From SIG440 sp045586925 (GTDB taxonomy: Bacteria; Bacillota; Clostridia; Monoglobales; Monoglobaceae): a DNA stretch of 64,000 nt. Positions within the stretch are counted from its first letter, which is position 1. The number at the start of each line of letters is the position of its first letter. Of the stretch, positions 50,801-60,644 are shown in pieces. The stretch spans positions 1 to 64,000 of the forward strand of contig JAZNBG010000019.1 in NCBI GenBank assembly GCA_045586925.1, given 5' to 3'. The notes under the pieces are model-generated. The model did no database searches. It was given only the letters and a program-made list of their open reading frames with translations, and was not told the DNA's origin. A program made the position numbers and the translations under genes.

Positions 50801-52066
50801 TCAGGCAGTAGCCGTTCCTTTCGCAGATTTTGTATTTTTTGTTTTGTTTTTTACATTGCGTGTAACCATTGAACATGTTGCCACCTTGATGTCCTTATCA
50901 ATTGTGATATCAGGACCTATCAGGGTTATATCATCCGAGCAAATCTTGGTGTTGTGGAAATCTTCCACCGCGTCGCAATCTATGCTGCCTATTACCGCAC
51001 CTTCAGAAATGAAAGCGCCTGTTCCTATCATCGCCTTGTTCACCACTGCACCTTTGCCTATATGGGCACAGGGGAACACCACAGAATCACGAATTTGCGC
51101 GCCTTCTTCAATCGTTACGCCCTGGAATATAACCGAATTTTCAACATCACCATAAATCTCGCAGCCCTCAGTAATATAACAATTCTTCACCCGTGAAGTT
51201 GGAGCAAGGTAGTGAGGTGGCTTTGCAGGATTACGGCTGAAAATCTTCCATTTTGCATCGTCAATCTCGTATCCCGGATCGTCGGAAAGCAAGTTCATAT
51301 TTGCTTCCCAAAGGCTCTGGATTGTACCAACATCCTTCCAATAGCCGTCAAAACGGTATGCCAGCATTTTGTTTCCGTCACCAAGCATTTTGGGGATAAT
51401 GTTTTTACCAAAATCGTTGTCAGATTTTGGATCATTTTCGTCAGCAATGAGATATTTCTTCAGCACATCCCATGTGAATACATATACACCCATTGACGCA
51501 AGATTGCTCTTTGGCTTTTTGGGTTTTTCTTCAAATTCTACGATATTCATATCCGCATCGGTATTCATAATTCCAAACCGCGAAGCCTCGTCCCACGGAA
51601 CTTCAATTACCGCAATGGTTGCTGCGGCACCCGCCGCCTTATGAGCCTTTACCATTTTTGAATAGTCCATTTTATAAATATGATCACCCGAGAGAATCAC
51701 CACGTATTCCGGGTCAAATCCGCTGACAAAACCAATGTTTTGATAAATAGCATTTGCAGTACCTTTGTACCATTCGCCCTTCTCTGCAGAAACATATGGT
51801 GGCAAAACGTACACGCCGCCGTCATTTCTGTCAAGGTCCCATGGGCGTCCGTTGCCTATATAAGTATTAAGTTCCAGCGGCTGATACTGCGTCAGCACGC
51901 CAACTGCCGTGATACCCGAATGAGCACAGTTGCTTAACGGAAAGTCAATAATCCTATACTTTCCGCCAAAGGGCACTGCCGGCTTTGCAATATTCTTGGT
52001 AAGAATTCCAAGTCGGCTTCCTTGTCCGCCCGCAAGAATCATTGCAACACATTCTTTTGATTTCAT
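50801..52066 (-). CDS. glgC: Glucose-1-phosphate adenylyltransferase, GlgC subunit
   Basis: A 421-residue enzyme making ADP-glucose from glucose 1-phosphate and ATP. MILAGGQGSRLGILT is the catalytic nucleotide loop, and KPAVPFGGKYRIIDF and the SGDHIYKMDY metal site are intact. The C-terminus carries hexapeptide-type beta-helix repeats. It lies 18 nt after glgB. Confidence 0.98.
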   Translation of the reverse strand: MKSKECVAMILAGGQGSRLGILTKNIAKPAVPFGGKYRIIDFPLSNCAHSGITAVGVLTQYQPLELNTYIGNGRPWDLDRNDGGVYVLPPYVSAEKGEWYKGTANAIYQNIGFVSGFDPEYVVILSGDHIYKMDYSKMVKAHKAAGAAATIAVIEVPWDEASRFGIMNTDADMNIVEFEEKPKKPKSNLASMGVYVFTWDVLKKYLIADENDPKSDNDFGKNIIPKMLGDGNKMLAYRFDGYWKDVGTIQSLWEANMNLLSDDPGYEIDDAKWKIFSRNPAKPPHYLAPTSRVKNCYITEGCEIYGDVENSVIFQGVTIEEGAQIRDSVVFPCAHIGKGAVVNKAMIGTGAFISEGAVIGSIDCDAVEDFHNTKICSDDITLIGPDITIDKDIKVATCSMVTRNVKNKTKNTKSAKGTATA

Positions 52067-52084
52067 AAAAAGACCTCCGTTTAC

Positions 52085-53998
52085 TTATTCTTTCAAACCC
52101 TTATTAGGTTTTATTTTCTTGATATATACTGCCGAAAGTTCTGCTATGTCAATTTCAATTGAGTATCCATCCTTATTCTTCTTTGCCTTTATCTGTTTTG
52201 GCTTGCTGCCGCTTCCTCCATACTTTTTATCATTGGTTGAAAGCACTGTCTCATAGGTGCCCGGTCCAGGAACCTTGACCTCGTAATCTTTATGCTCCTG
52301 TGCCGCAAAGTTGGCAACAACTATTGTTTTATCTCGTCCACTTCTGCTCTGCCGCACAAATGCCACAACCGAATGTTCGCTGTCGTCTGCAACCAGCCAG
52401 TTAAAACCCTTCCAGTCATAATCATTTTCATACATTGAACGGTTGGTTTTATAGAACTCGTTTAAATCCTTTGCAAATTCCTTAATTCCACGATGACTTT
52501 CATAGTCAAGAAGCTGCCAGTCAAGACCTTCTGCAAACCGCCATTCAACAAACTGTCCGAATTCACCGCCCATAAACAACAGTTTTTTACCGGGATGCGC
52601 ATACATATATGCATACAACAGTTTAAGACTTGCAAACTTTTGTTCGTAGCTGCCGTACATTTTATCAAGAAGAGACTTTTTGCCGTGAACAACCTCGTCG
52701 TGAGAAAGTGGAAGAATATAGTTCTCGGAATATGCATACATCATTGAGAATGTTAAGCTATTGTGGTTGGAGCCACGAAAATACGGATCCATTGACATAT
52801 ACCTTAGTATATCATTCATCCACCCCATATTCCACTTAAAGTTAAATCCAAGCCCTCCATCGTGCACAGGCTTTGTAACGCCGCCCCAGGCTGTTGATTC
52901 CTCGGCTATCATAAGTATATTGGGATAATTTTCAAAAATAATTTTATTCAGTTTCTGCAAAAATCCGATTGCCTCTAAGTTTTCGTGACCGCCGTATTTA
53001 TTGGCAACCCACTCGCCATCTCTGCGGTTATAGTCAAGATACAGCATACTTGAAACCGCATCAACACGCAGTCCATCCATATGGTATTCCTCAAGCCAGA
53101 AAATTGCATTGGATATAAGAAAGGAGTGTATCTCCGTTTTTCCCCAGTTGAACACCAATGTTCCCCATTCCTTATGCTCTCCAAGCCTTGTGTCTGGATG
53201 TTCAAAAAGCGGTGTTCCATCAAATTGTCTTAATCCATGCTCATCACGTGGGAAGTGTGCAGGAACCCAATCCATAATGACACCGATTTCTGCCCTGTGA
53301 CATTCGTCGATAAACGCTTTTAACTCTTTTGGGGTGCCATATCGGCTGTTCGCACTGTAATAACCCGTAACCTGATACCCCCATGATCCATCAAAGGGGT
53401 ATTCGCAAATAGGCATAATCTCAATATGTGTATAGCCCATATCCTTGACATAAGGAATCAATTTCTTTGCCATTTGTGAATATGTCAGCATTCCACCGTC
53501 CTCATCACGCATCCATGAACCAAAATGCAGTTCATAAATATTCACAGGTTGGTCATAAGGTGGTGTTTTTTCACGCTTTTTCATCCATTTTCCGTCACCC
53601 CAGCGGTAGCTTGTATCCGCCGTACAAGAAGCAGTTTCGGGGCGAACCTGACTGAAATAAGCAAATGGGTCGGCTTTAAGAATAATGTCGCCGTTTGGAG
53701 TTTCAATGCTGAATTTGTAAATTTCCCCATATCCCACATCACATACAAAGCACTTCCATATGCCCGTTTCGGAATATTTTTCCATAGGGTTTTTGCTTCT
53801 GTCCCATCCGTTGCGGTCGCAAACTACCGAAACAGATTTAGCCGATGGTGCCCAGACCGAAAAATAGCACCCGGGCAATTTACCATCTGCAACCACATGG
53901 GCACCGAGAATATTATAGCTCTTATAATTTTCTCCACGATTGAAAAGAAACATCAAATCGTTTGAAAGCTCCGCCGTTTCCTTTTTTAAATCTATCAT
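52085..53998 (-). CDS. glgB: 1,4-alpha-glucan branching enzyme
   Basis: A 637-residue GH13 enzyme introducing alpha-1,6 branches. An N-terminal CBM48 (residues about 20-120) precedes the barrel. Catalytic segments are GLRVDAVSSM (nucleophile Asp), IAEESTAW (acid Glu) and LSHDEVVHGKKS. The ATG at 53998 is used because GGAGGG precedes it; the longer frame to 54016 begins with TTG inside the ribosome site. A promoter candidate lies at 54090-54118. Confidence 0.97.
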   Translation of the reverse strand: MIDLKKETAELSNDLMFLFNRGENYKSYNILGAHVVADGKLPGCYFSVWAPSAKSVSVVCDRNGWDRSKNPMEKYSETGIWKCFVCDVGYGEIYKFSIETPNGDIILKADPFAYFSQVRPETASCTADTSYRWGDGKWMKKREKTPPYDQPVNIYELHFGSWMRDEDGGMLTYSQMAKKLIPYVKDMGYTHIEIMPICEYPFDGSWGYQVTGYYSANSRYGTPKELKAFIDECHRAEIGVIMDWVPAHFPRDEHGLRQFDGTPLFEHPDTRLGEHKEWGTLVFNWGKTEIHSFLISNAIFWLEEYHMDGLRVDAVSSMLYLDYNRRDGEWVANKYGGHENLEAIGFLQKLNKIIFENYPNILMIAEESTAWGGVTKPVHDGGLGFNFKWNMGWMNDILRYMSMDPYFRGSNHNSLTFSMMYAYSENYILPLSHDEVVHGKKSLLDKMYGSYEQKFASLKLLYAYMYAHPGKKLLFMGGEFGQFVEWRFAEGLDWQLLDYESHRGIKEFAKDLNEFYKTNRSMYENDYDWKGFNWLVADDSEHSVVAFVRQSRSGRDKTIVVANFAAQEHKDYEVKVPGPGTYETVLSTNDKKYGGSGSKPKQIKAKKNKDGYSIEIDIAELSAVYIKKIKPNKGLKE

Positions 53999-54089
53999 CT
54001 GAATGTTTCCCTCCAATGTATTTTTTTGTTAGTTTTTCATCATTTTTCCATTATGCTTTTTTCACCTTTTGTGCACTATAACTAACTTA

Positions 54090-54118
54090 ATTTTACCACT
54101 ATTTGCAGCGTTTGTCCA
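54090..54118 (-). promoter_or_regulatory. Promoter candidate upstream of glgB
   Basis: TGGACA (54113-54118) and TAAAAT (54090-54095) on the minus strand, 17 nt apart, in the 178-nt spacer after the GH13 gene. Confidence 0.6.
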
Positions 54119-54176
54119 TAAGTAAATTTTACATTTTTGCATCATCCCTAAAATAATTCTACAAATTTGGTAAATA

Positions 54177-56093
54177 TTACCTACATATAAAGATTTCAGC
54201 TTCAAAACCCTCAATAAAAATGGTCACCTTTTCATTATCGCAGGATAAAACTTCACCTGACATCTGCCCTTCAAGCTGCATCACCCCAGGAAATTCAAAA
54301 ACAACTTCTTTGGAATTATGGTTTCTGTTGACAACACACAACAGAGTCCCATCTTTTGCAGGGTTTCCAAACATATCGCGTCCGCCCGAAATTTTTCTTG
54401 TGTACGCAAACACACCGTCATGGGCATAAGCCACATCAAAGCTACCTGTCCTCAGGCAGTCAGTCGAATTTCGCATTTGGGTCAACTTTTTATAATAATC
54501 AAGCAACTCATTGTCCACACACCGCCATGTATATGGCATGCGGTTAAATGGGTCAGCCAACCCCTGCATACCAATTTCGTCACCATAATATATGCAAGGA
54601 ACACCCGCAAATGTCATCTGTATAAATGCCGCCAGCCTTAAACGCTTTATGGCAAGGGTTTCGCACCCCGCCTCAAGCCTGAACATTGCCTTTTCATCCC
54701 GTGACAAATTCGGGTCTACATACTGTCCTGACAGCAGATTTTTTATTCGCACTGTGTCGTGAGTTCCGAGTAGATTCATAGCCGAATATAAGCTTTCTGC
54801 CGGATAATGTTCGGCAATGGTCATCATTCTGTCAGAAAATTCCTCTGCCGTTATACCCTGTGTCAAAAATGCAATTACATTATCTTTAAACGGATAATTC
54901 ATAACGCTGTCAAGTTCGCCACCAAGAAGGTATTCGCGACGCACGCCATAGCTTTCCTTATTTGATGCATCTTCCCATACTTCACCTATGACAACTGCAT
55001 CCGGGTTTTCAGCCTTTACCTCTTTACGCAGAATTTTTATAAATTCATCAGGCAGTTCATCAGCCACATCCAGACGCCAGCCGCTTGCACCGCTCCTTAG
55101 CCATTTTTTTATTATAGCATCTCTGCCTGTGAGGATATAGTCAATATATGTCGGCTCCATCTCACACACATTGGGAAGGTTAGAACATCCCCACCAACTT
55201 GCGTACCCACCGTCACACCATTGAAACCAACTGCGGTAAGGCGAACTCATATCCCGATATGCACCACTGTATTCGCCATATGTGCCGTATTTATTAAAGT
55301 AAACACTGTCACTGCCCGTATGACTGAACACACCGTCAAGGATAATCCTTATGCCAATTTCCTCGGCTTTCTGGCATAGTTCCTCAAAATCCTTGAGTGT
55401 ACCAAGTGCCGGGTCAATTTTGCTGTAATCCCCAGTGTCGTAGCGGTGATTTGAAAATGCTTCAAAAATTGGATTTAAATAAATTACACCTATCCCCAAT
55501 TCCTTCAGGTATGGAAGTTTTTCAATAATCCCCTGTATATTTCCGCCAAAAAAATCGTTACAGGCAGGGCCATCCTCAAAGGGATGTCTGTTTGAAAACA
55601 CAGGCTCGTACCAATCCTTGTGTATAATATATTCACTTTTCCGTCCGGGTATTTCAAAAATATGGCCTTTTTTGTAAAAACGGTCAGGAAAAATTTGATA
55701 CATAATTGAATTTTTAAACCAATCAGGCGTCTTGAAATCTTTGTCGTAAACCGTTATCTGCCAGGATTCTCCGTTGCAGTAATCAATGGTTTCACCCATC
55801 CCCTGTGCACCCTTGCAGCACCAACGTCTTGCTCCATCCTTTTCAGCAACGAAACAATACCACATAAGGCAAGACTTTTTCGGCATTGTCAAATTTACAG
55901 AATATATATATCCTTCCTCTGTTTCGCCGGTGCAATACATAGGCACAAGAACCTCTGCCTGTTGCCACAAGCGAAGCCAAATCTTTTGCGGCTTTTCGTC
56001 GGTTTTTACCGTCAGGCAGACCTCACTTTCGGTTGCCGCCGCCCCGAAGGGTTTTCGGTATTCAATTTGTCGTGAGTTGTGATAAATATACAT
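54177..56093 (-). CDS. GH13 alpha-glucosidase/neopullulanase-like enzyme
   Basis: A 638-residue GH13 protein with an N-terminal beta-sandwich (about residues 1-120) like neopullulanases and cyclomaltodextrinases. The barrel has NPIFEAFSNHRYDTGDY, the nucleophile in GWRLDVADE and the acid in VIGEVWED. The third conserved site reads LLGTHDT rather than the common NHD. No signal peptide is seen, so it should act on cytosolic maltodextrins or glycogen limit products. It is the first gene of the glycogen operon; a promoter candidate (TTGCAA, 18 nt, TATCAT) lies at 56141-56170. Confidence 0.9.
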   Translation of the reverse strand: MYIYHNSRQIEYRKPFGAAATESEVCLTVKTDEKPQKIWLRLWQQAEVLVPMYCTGETEEGYIYSVNLTMPKKSCLMWYCFVAEKDGARRWCCKGAQGMGETIDYCNGESWQITVYDKDFKTPDWFKNSIMYQIFPDRFYKKGHIFEIPGRKSEYIIHKDWYEPVFSNRHPFEDGPACNDFFGGNIQGIIEKLPYLKELGIGVIYLNPIFEAFSNHRYDTGDYSKIDPALGTLKDFEELCQKAEEIGIRIILDGVFSHTGSDSVYFNKYGTYGEYSGAYRDMSSPYRSWFQWCDGGYASWWGCSNLPNVCEMEPTYIDYILTGRDAIIKKWLRSGASGWRLDVADELPDEFIKILRKEVKAENPDAVVIGEVWEDASNKESYGVRREYLLGGELDSVMNYPFKDNVIAFLTQGITAEEFSDRMMTIAEHYPAESLYSAMNLLGTHDTVRIKNLLSGQYVDPNLSRDEKAMFRLEAGCETLAIKRLRLAAFIQMTFAGVPCIYYGDEIGMQGLADPFNRMPYTWRCVDNELLDYYKKLTQMRNSTDCLRTGSFDVAYAHDGVFAYTRKISGGRDMFGNPAKDGTLLCVVNRNHNSKEVVFEFPGVMQLEGQMSGEVLSCDNEKVTIFIEGFEAEIFICR

Positions 56094-56140
56094 ATTATTT
56101 TAAACCTCTTTTAAAAATCTATTGTTTTTTTTTAGTCTTA

Positions 56141-56170
56141 ATGATATAATTCTTTTAGCAATGATTGCAA
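56141..56170 (-). promoter_or_regulatory. Promoter candidate of the GH13-glg operon
   Basis: TTGCAA (56165-56170) and TATCAT (56141-56146) on the minus strand, 18 nt apart. Confidence 0.45.
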
Positions 56171-56171
56171 A

Positions 56172-56370
56172 GATGCATCATATATTGTTCAAATTCTGAA
56201 CCCTGTGTGCAGGTCTTTTGAACAAAATATGTTTGCGTATCCGCAGGTGAATTTGATGGATTTTCGTTGTAACGGATTGCAGCAAGGCTTTGTGCCTTGC
56301 AAGATTCGTCACAGCAAAAAGGCGCAAATTCAACAAGGATGCATCATATAGTGTTCAAATGACCTGCACA
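56172..56370. repeat. Complex repeat region between glycogen operon and HAD gene
   Basis: A 23-nt direct repeat starting GATGCATCATATA occurs at 56172-56194 and 56338-56360 with one mismatch. TGTGCAGGTC (56206-56215) is inverted at 56361-56370. Between them lies a long imperfect palindrome (56247-56334) with arms starting GTGAATTTGATGG and ending GGCGCAAATTCAAC and a GCAAGGC/GCCTTGC tip. Confidence 0.7.
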
Positions 56371-56401
56371 AATATTATAACATAAAAAGGAGCAATGGTA
56401 A

Positions 56402-57073
56402 ATGCCCCAATTTGATTTTGATAAAAACTATATAAAATTTGTTATATTTGATATGGACGGAGTACTTATAAATTCCGAGCCTGTCACCGTGAAAGCTGCC
56501 TTAAAAGCCCTTTCGGAGATTGGTATATCCGCCACCCCGGAGGATTTTAAGCCCTACCTTGGCGCAGGCGAGGACAAGTTTATTACCGGAATCTGTAAGA
56601 TAAACAAAAAGGATAATATGATTACCCGGACAATGAGCAGAATGTATGAACTCTTTAACCAATATGTATCTAAGGATTTAACCGTTTATCCATCTGTTCA
56701 TAAGGTAATTTCCACACTTAAGAAATCAGGCTATCGTCTGTGCATCGCATCAAGCTCGGCAGCAGAAAAACTGGCCGTATCATTAGCTGCGGCTGATATC
56801 AACCCCGAACTTTTTGATGTCATAATCACCGGTAGCGATGTGTCCGAGAAAAAGCCGTCCCCCGAAATTTATTTCACAGCAATGGACGAACTTGACGCCG
56901 ACCCCGAGGAATGTATCATCATAGAGGATGCAATAAACGGCATCCGTGCCGCAATGGCATCAGGCGCATTCTGCTTTGGGGTGACAACGTCTTTTTCAAA
57001 AGAAATTCTTGAAAAAGAAGAACCCGATTTTATAGGCGACGATATAATCGAACTGCTTGATATTTTGAAATAA
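56402..57073 (+). CDS. HAD-family phosphatase/phosphoglucomutase-like
   Basis: A 223-residue HAD subfamily IA hydrolase. Motif I is FDMDGVLINSEP, motif II IASSS, the lysine lies in SEKKPSPEIY and motif IV is IIEDAINGI. Beta-phosphoglucomutases and sugar phosphatases share this pattern; the glycogen operon next door makes a sugar-phosphate substrate plausible but unproved. AAGGAG precedes the ATG. It lies 27 nt before addB. Confidence 0.87.
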   Translation: MPQFDFDKNYIKFVIFDMDGVLINSEPVTVKAALKALSEIGISATPEDFKPYLGAGEDKFITGICKINKKDNMITRTMSRMYELFNQYVSKDLTVYPSVHKVISTLKKSGYRLCIASSSAAEKLAVSLAAADINPELFDVIITGSDVSEKKPSPEIYFTAMDELDADPEECIIIEDAINGIRAAMASGAFCFGVTTSFSKEILEKEEPDFIGDDIIELLDILK

Positions 57074-57100
57074 AAACTTTCCCGATTAAGGAGCTTTGCT

Positions 57101-60100
57101 ATGCTTAATTTCATCTGCTGTACCGATGAAACCCAAAAGCTGAACGAAATATACAAACGTGCAACCGCAGATGCCGAAATAGGCAAATCTGTTTTTATTC
57201 TTGTGCCCGAACAGTACTCAATGTACGCCGAAGCCGAGCTTATTGAAATTTTGGGGCTTTCTGCCCAGAATAAAATCCAGATTCTGACCTTTTCAAGGCT
57301 ATGTAACCTTATTTTTTCTAAAATGGGTCCTTTGCGTACTCGGTATATTGACAAAGCAGGCAAGCATATTATGACCCGCCGTGCCCTGCAACTTGCCGAG
57401 AAAAAACTGCTGTTTTTCAGGCGTAATATCAATCAACACGGTTTCACAAGTCTTATACAGTCTGCCATCTCGGAATTCAAACGCTATGGAATTTCACCCA
57501 CAGCACTGACTGATGCGGCCGACAAAACAGGCGACGAAAAGCTTGGTATGAAACTTCGTGACCTTGCTGTTATTTATGAAACATTTAACCAATTGATTGA
57601 TTTTGGACATTCAAATTCCGAAGATAATCTTTCACTTATTATCCCAAAAATTGCAAAGGCAGATTTTTTGCAGGGAAGTATATATATCAACTTTTTCAGG
57701 AGCTTTACTCCTACAGAATATGCAGTTTTGTCCCAGCTTATGCAAAAAGCTGACCTGTGTGTTGCTCTTTCCTGCAATAGCATCAATGATGAATCTGACG
57801 TTTTTTCGGCACAGATTAATACCTATAACAAACTGACAAGTATTGCACAAAACAACAAAATCTCAGTATCATCTCCTGTAATTTTAAAGGACGAAATTTC
57901 GGTTTATGACGACCTTAAGCATCTTAAAGAAAACTTCTTTCTGTACTCACCTCAAAGCTATTCGGGCGAGGTAAAACACATTCATCTGTTGCGCCCCGAT
58001 AACTTTTATGCAGAGGTTACTCAGTGTGCCTCCCTTATCCGTCGGCTTTTGAGAGAGGAAGGCTATAGCTTTAACGATTTCCTCATTCTCACGGGCAATA
58101 TGGAAAATTATGAAATCCTTATTCCCGGTATATTTGACGAATATGGTATCAGCTATTTTCTTGACAGGAAAATTCCACTTACCGACAATACTTTTATGCG
58201 GATGATTGTTGCGGTGCTTGAAATTCTGGCGTACGGCTTTTCTTACGATCGTGTTATGCGGCTTGCAAGGTCGGGCTTTTTTAACCTCACGGTTGACGAA
58301 ACCGATATTTTTGAAAATTATGTTCTTGCTGCAGACATACCCCACGGACAATGGAACAGTTCGGCGGAATGGAGCTATAATCCAGATCCTGATATGTTTG
58401 ATATGAACTGCATTAATTCGGTTAAATCAAGGCTTATTGACCCTGTTCTGTGCCTCGCGGCAAGGTTCAGCGGCAGAAAAACTACAAAAGATATCTGCAC
58501 TAAATTGTTTGAATGGCTTAGTGATACAAAAATTAACGAAGCGGTAAACCAAAAAATAACCAATTTCAGGCTTTCATCCGACTCTGAGTCGGCTGAACAA
58601 CTGCGTCTGGTATGGAACAGCTTTGTTTCGATAACCAACCAGATAAGCGATTATATGCAGGATGAATTTTCAACCTTTGAGGAATTTTACCGACTGTTTT
58701 TATCCGCTTGCGGCGAGTTGAATGTAGGTATGGTTCCGCCCACCCGTGACAAGGTTGTCATTAGTCCTGTTGATATGTTCCGCAGTACGGGTTGCAAGGT
58801 CGTAATTGTACTTGGAGCACTTGACGGAGTTTTCCCAAAAGACTACAAGTCCGAGGGACTTATTTCCGATGCCGAGCGTCTTTCTTTGGAACAATCGGGT
58901 CTTACCCTTGCTCCTGACACCTATTCACAACAGAAGGAAGAACAGTTTCTTATCTATTCCGTCCTGACCACCGCAAGAGAGCAGCTTTATATTTTTTCGC
59001 CCCTCAGTGACCGCGACGGCAAAAGTCTTAATCCATCAGAGGTTCTTGCTACGCTGAAGGATTCGCTCTTCCCTCAGCTTACCGAAATCTATGAAGACAA
59101 CACAAACAGCCTGACCTTTACAGAAAGTCCCAAAGCTGCCTTCAACCGTCTGGCTGCAGAGCTTTTTGAAAAAGACTGGGACATTCAACTTTTATCACCG
59201 ATTGCTAAAGCAACTTACAACTATTTGAACAATGACCCGATTTTTTCACCGCAGCTCGAGCATTTGCACCAGATGTATCTTACAAAATTTATTGACAACA
59301 GCCTTACCCATGATACAGCACGGGAGCTTTACGGGCTTCCCCTTACTCTTAGTGTATCTAAGCTCGAAAAATACAATGCCTGTGCCTTTTCCTTCTTCAT
59401 GCAATACGGGCTTGTGGCGCAGGAGCGTATGCTTGGTGGTCTTAAATCATCAGACACGGGTAACATTCTTCACAGCGTTCTATGTGATTATTTCAAGACA
59501 AAGTCTGAGGAAAATGCAGACTACAGCACCATTAAACGTGACCAGTGTTTCAGTGAAATTTCGGCTTTAGTTGAAAAAGCCGGCAAGGACACCAACGAAA
59601 ATCTTTATGCAGACTCACACTATTATAAATATATGATGCTGAGACTGAAAAATATTGCAACGGCAACTGCCTGGAAAATGATAAAATTCTATTCACAAAG
59701 TAAATTCCGCCCTACCGGATTTGAAATCAGCTTTGGCAAGCACGGAACATACCCGCCCTATGACCTTGACACGCAGCTTGGCAAGGTTAGCCTTAAAGGG
59801 TTTATTGACCGCGTTGACAGTGCCAATATTGACGGCATCTGTAACCTTTCAATAACCGACTATAAGTCCTCGGAACGCAAGCTTGATATGGCTCTTGCAG
59901 AGGCAGGAATACACTTTCAACCCCTGATATATGCAAATGCCCTTCGTCGGCATATCCCCGACTCTCAGGTTGCGGCAATGTTTTATTTGCAAATGAACGA
60001 CCCGATTATCGGCTGCAATGCTCCACCCGACGAACACACTTGGGAAAAAGAAATGAGCGACAAAATTGCCGCTCACGGAATAATTATGGATGACGCCGCA

Positions 60101-60337
60101 GTAATCGAAGGCATCGACCGAGAATACGCAAACAAGGACGCCGTGCATTATATTGTGTGCAATGGGAAGTCCCTGCTTCACAAAGAATTGCTTGAAAAAG
60201 CCCTTGCAGATGCCGACAAAAAAGCAGCCGAGTCGGCTGATGACATTCTTGCCGGAAAAATAGATGTTAACCCTGCCTTTGTGTCGGATTTTAACCCCTG
60301 CAGATATTGCCCATATGGCAGCATTTGCGGTAAATAA
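57101..60337 (+). CDS. addB: ATP-dependent helicase/nuclease subunit B
   Basis: A 1078-residue AddB, partner of AddA in double-strand break processing. The C-terminal RecB-type nuclease is intact: GNILHSVL, GFIDRVD, SITDYKSS and FQPLIYANAL. Its iron-sulfur cysteines are C in YNACAFSFF plus CRYCPYGSIC near the end. The N-terminus reads LNFICCTDETQKL where AddB usually has a Walker A (GRxGSGKT), so ATP binding by this subunit may be lost. addA is not downstream within the window. AAGGAG lies 7 nt before the ATG. Confidence 0.93.
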   Translation: MLNFICCTDETQKLNEIYKRATADAEIGKSVFILVPEQYSMYAEAELIEILGLSAQNKIQILTFSRLCNLIFSKMGPLRTRYIDKAGKHIMTRRALQLAEKKLLFFRRNINQHGFTSLIQSAISEFKRYGISPTALTDAADKTGDEKLGMKLRDLAVIYETFNQLIDFGHSNSEDNLSLIIPKIAKADFLQGSIYINFFRSFTPTEYAVLSQLMQKADLCVALSCNSINDESDVFSAQINTYNKLTSIAQNNKISVSSPVILKDEISVYDDLKHLKENFFLYSPQSYSGEVKHIHLLRPDNFYAEVTQCASLIRRLLREEGYSFNDFLILTGNMENYEILIPGIFDEYGISYFLDRKIPLTDNTFMRMIVAVLEILAYGFSYDRVMRLARSGFFNLTVDETDIFENYVLAADIPHGQWNSSAEWSYNPDPDMFDMNCINSVKSRLIDPVLCLAARFSGRKTTKDICTKLFEWLSDTKINEAVNQKITNFRLSSDSESAEQLRLVWNSFVSITNQISDYMQDEFSTFEEFYRLFLSACGELNVGMVPPTRDKVVISPVDMFRSTGCKVVIVLGALDGVFPKDYKSEGLISDAERLSLEQSGLTLAPDTYSQQKEEQFLIYSVLTTAREQLYIFSPLSDRDGKSLNPSEVLATLKDSLFPQLTEIYEDNTNSLTFTESPKAAFNRLAAELFEKDWDIQLLSPIAKATYNYLNNDPIFSPQLEHLHQMYLTKFIDNSLTHDTARELYGLPLTLSVSKLEKYNACAFSFFMQYGLVAQERMLGGLKSSDTGNILHSVLCDYFKTKSEENADYSTIKRDQCFSEISALVEKAGKDTNENLYADSHYYKYMMLRLKNIATATAWKMIKFYSQSKFRPTGFEISFGKHGTYPPYDLDTQLGKVSLKGFIDRVDSANIDGICNLSITDYKSSERKLDMALAEAGIHFQPLIYANALRRHIPDSQVAAMFYLQMNDPIIGCNAPPDEHTWEKEMSDKIAAHGIIMDDAAVIEGIDREYANKDAVHYIVCNGKSLLHKELLEKALADADKKAAESADDILAGKIDVNPAFVSDFNPCRYCPYGSICGK

Positions 60338-60384
60338 CAAAAATTATCAATCGTGAACATATTGTTAATTTTTTGTTTTATGTG

Positions 60385-60413
60385 TTGACATAAAAATTTC
60401 TACATATTAAAAT
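60385..60413 (+). promoter_or_regulatory. Promoter of the ABC exporter
   Basis: Consensus TTGACA (60385-60390), 17 nt, TAAAAT (60408-60413). Transcription would start about 225 nt before the coding region. Confidence 0.78.
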
Positions 60414-60420
60414 ATATATA

Positions 60421-60446
60421 AGCCGCAAAGCCTTGCGGCTCTTTTG
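60421..60446 (+). terminator. Hairpin at the start of the exporter leader
   Basis: AGCCGCAA (60421-60428) with TTGCGGCT (60433-60440), then CTTTTG. It can end addB transcription, but it also lies right at the predicted start of the exporter transcript. Confidence 0.65.
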
Positions 60447-60644
60447 CATTATCGAAAGGACGGATAACGTGAAAGTTCCTTTCCCGTTAAGCCTCCGGCG
60501 AATTTCATTGCCCATGCGAAATTTTCTTCGCATTCGCTTAGAAACGCATATGGGAGTAAAAATCTCTTATCATTCCTTACCATACGGATAAGAGAAATTT
60601 AATTACTGTTTGTGCCGACGTATGGCGGCAGAATGGAGATTTTT
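60447..60644 (+). promoter_or_regulatory. Structured leader of the ABC exporter
   Basis: No gene is seen. The leader holds a hairpin ATGCGAA-ATTTTC-TTCGCAT and a second long one near 60552-60602 pairing TCTCTTATC with GATAAGAGA inside AAAAAT/AATTT arms. It could act as an attenuator or unidentified riboswitch. Confidence 0.4.
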
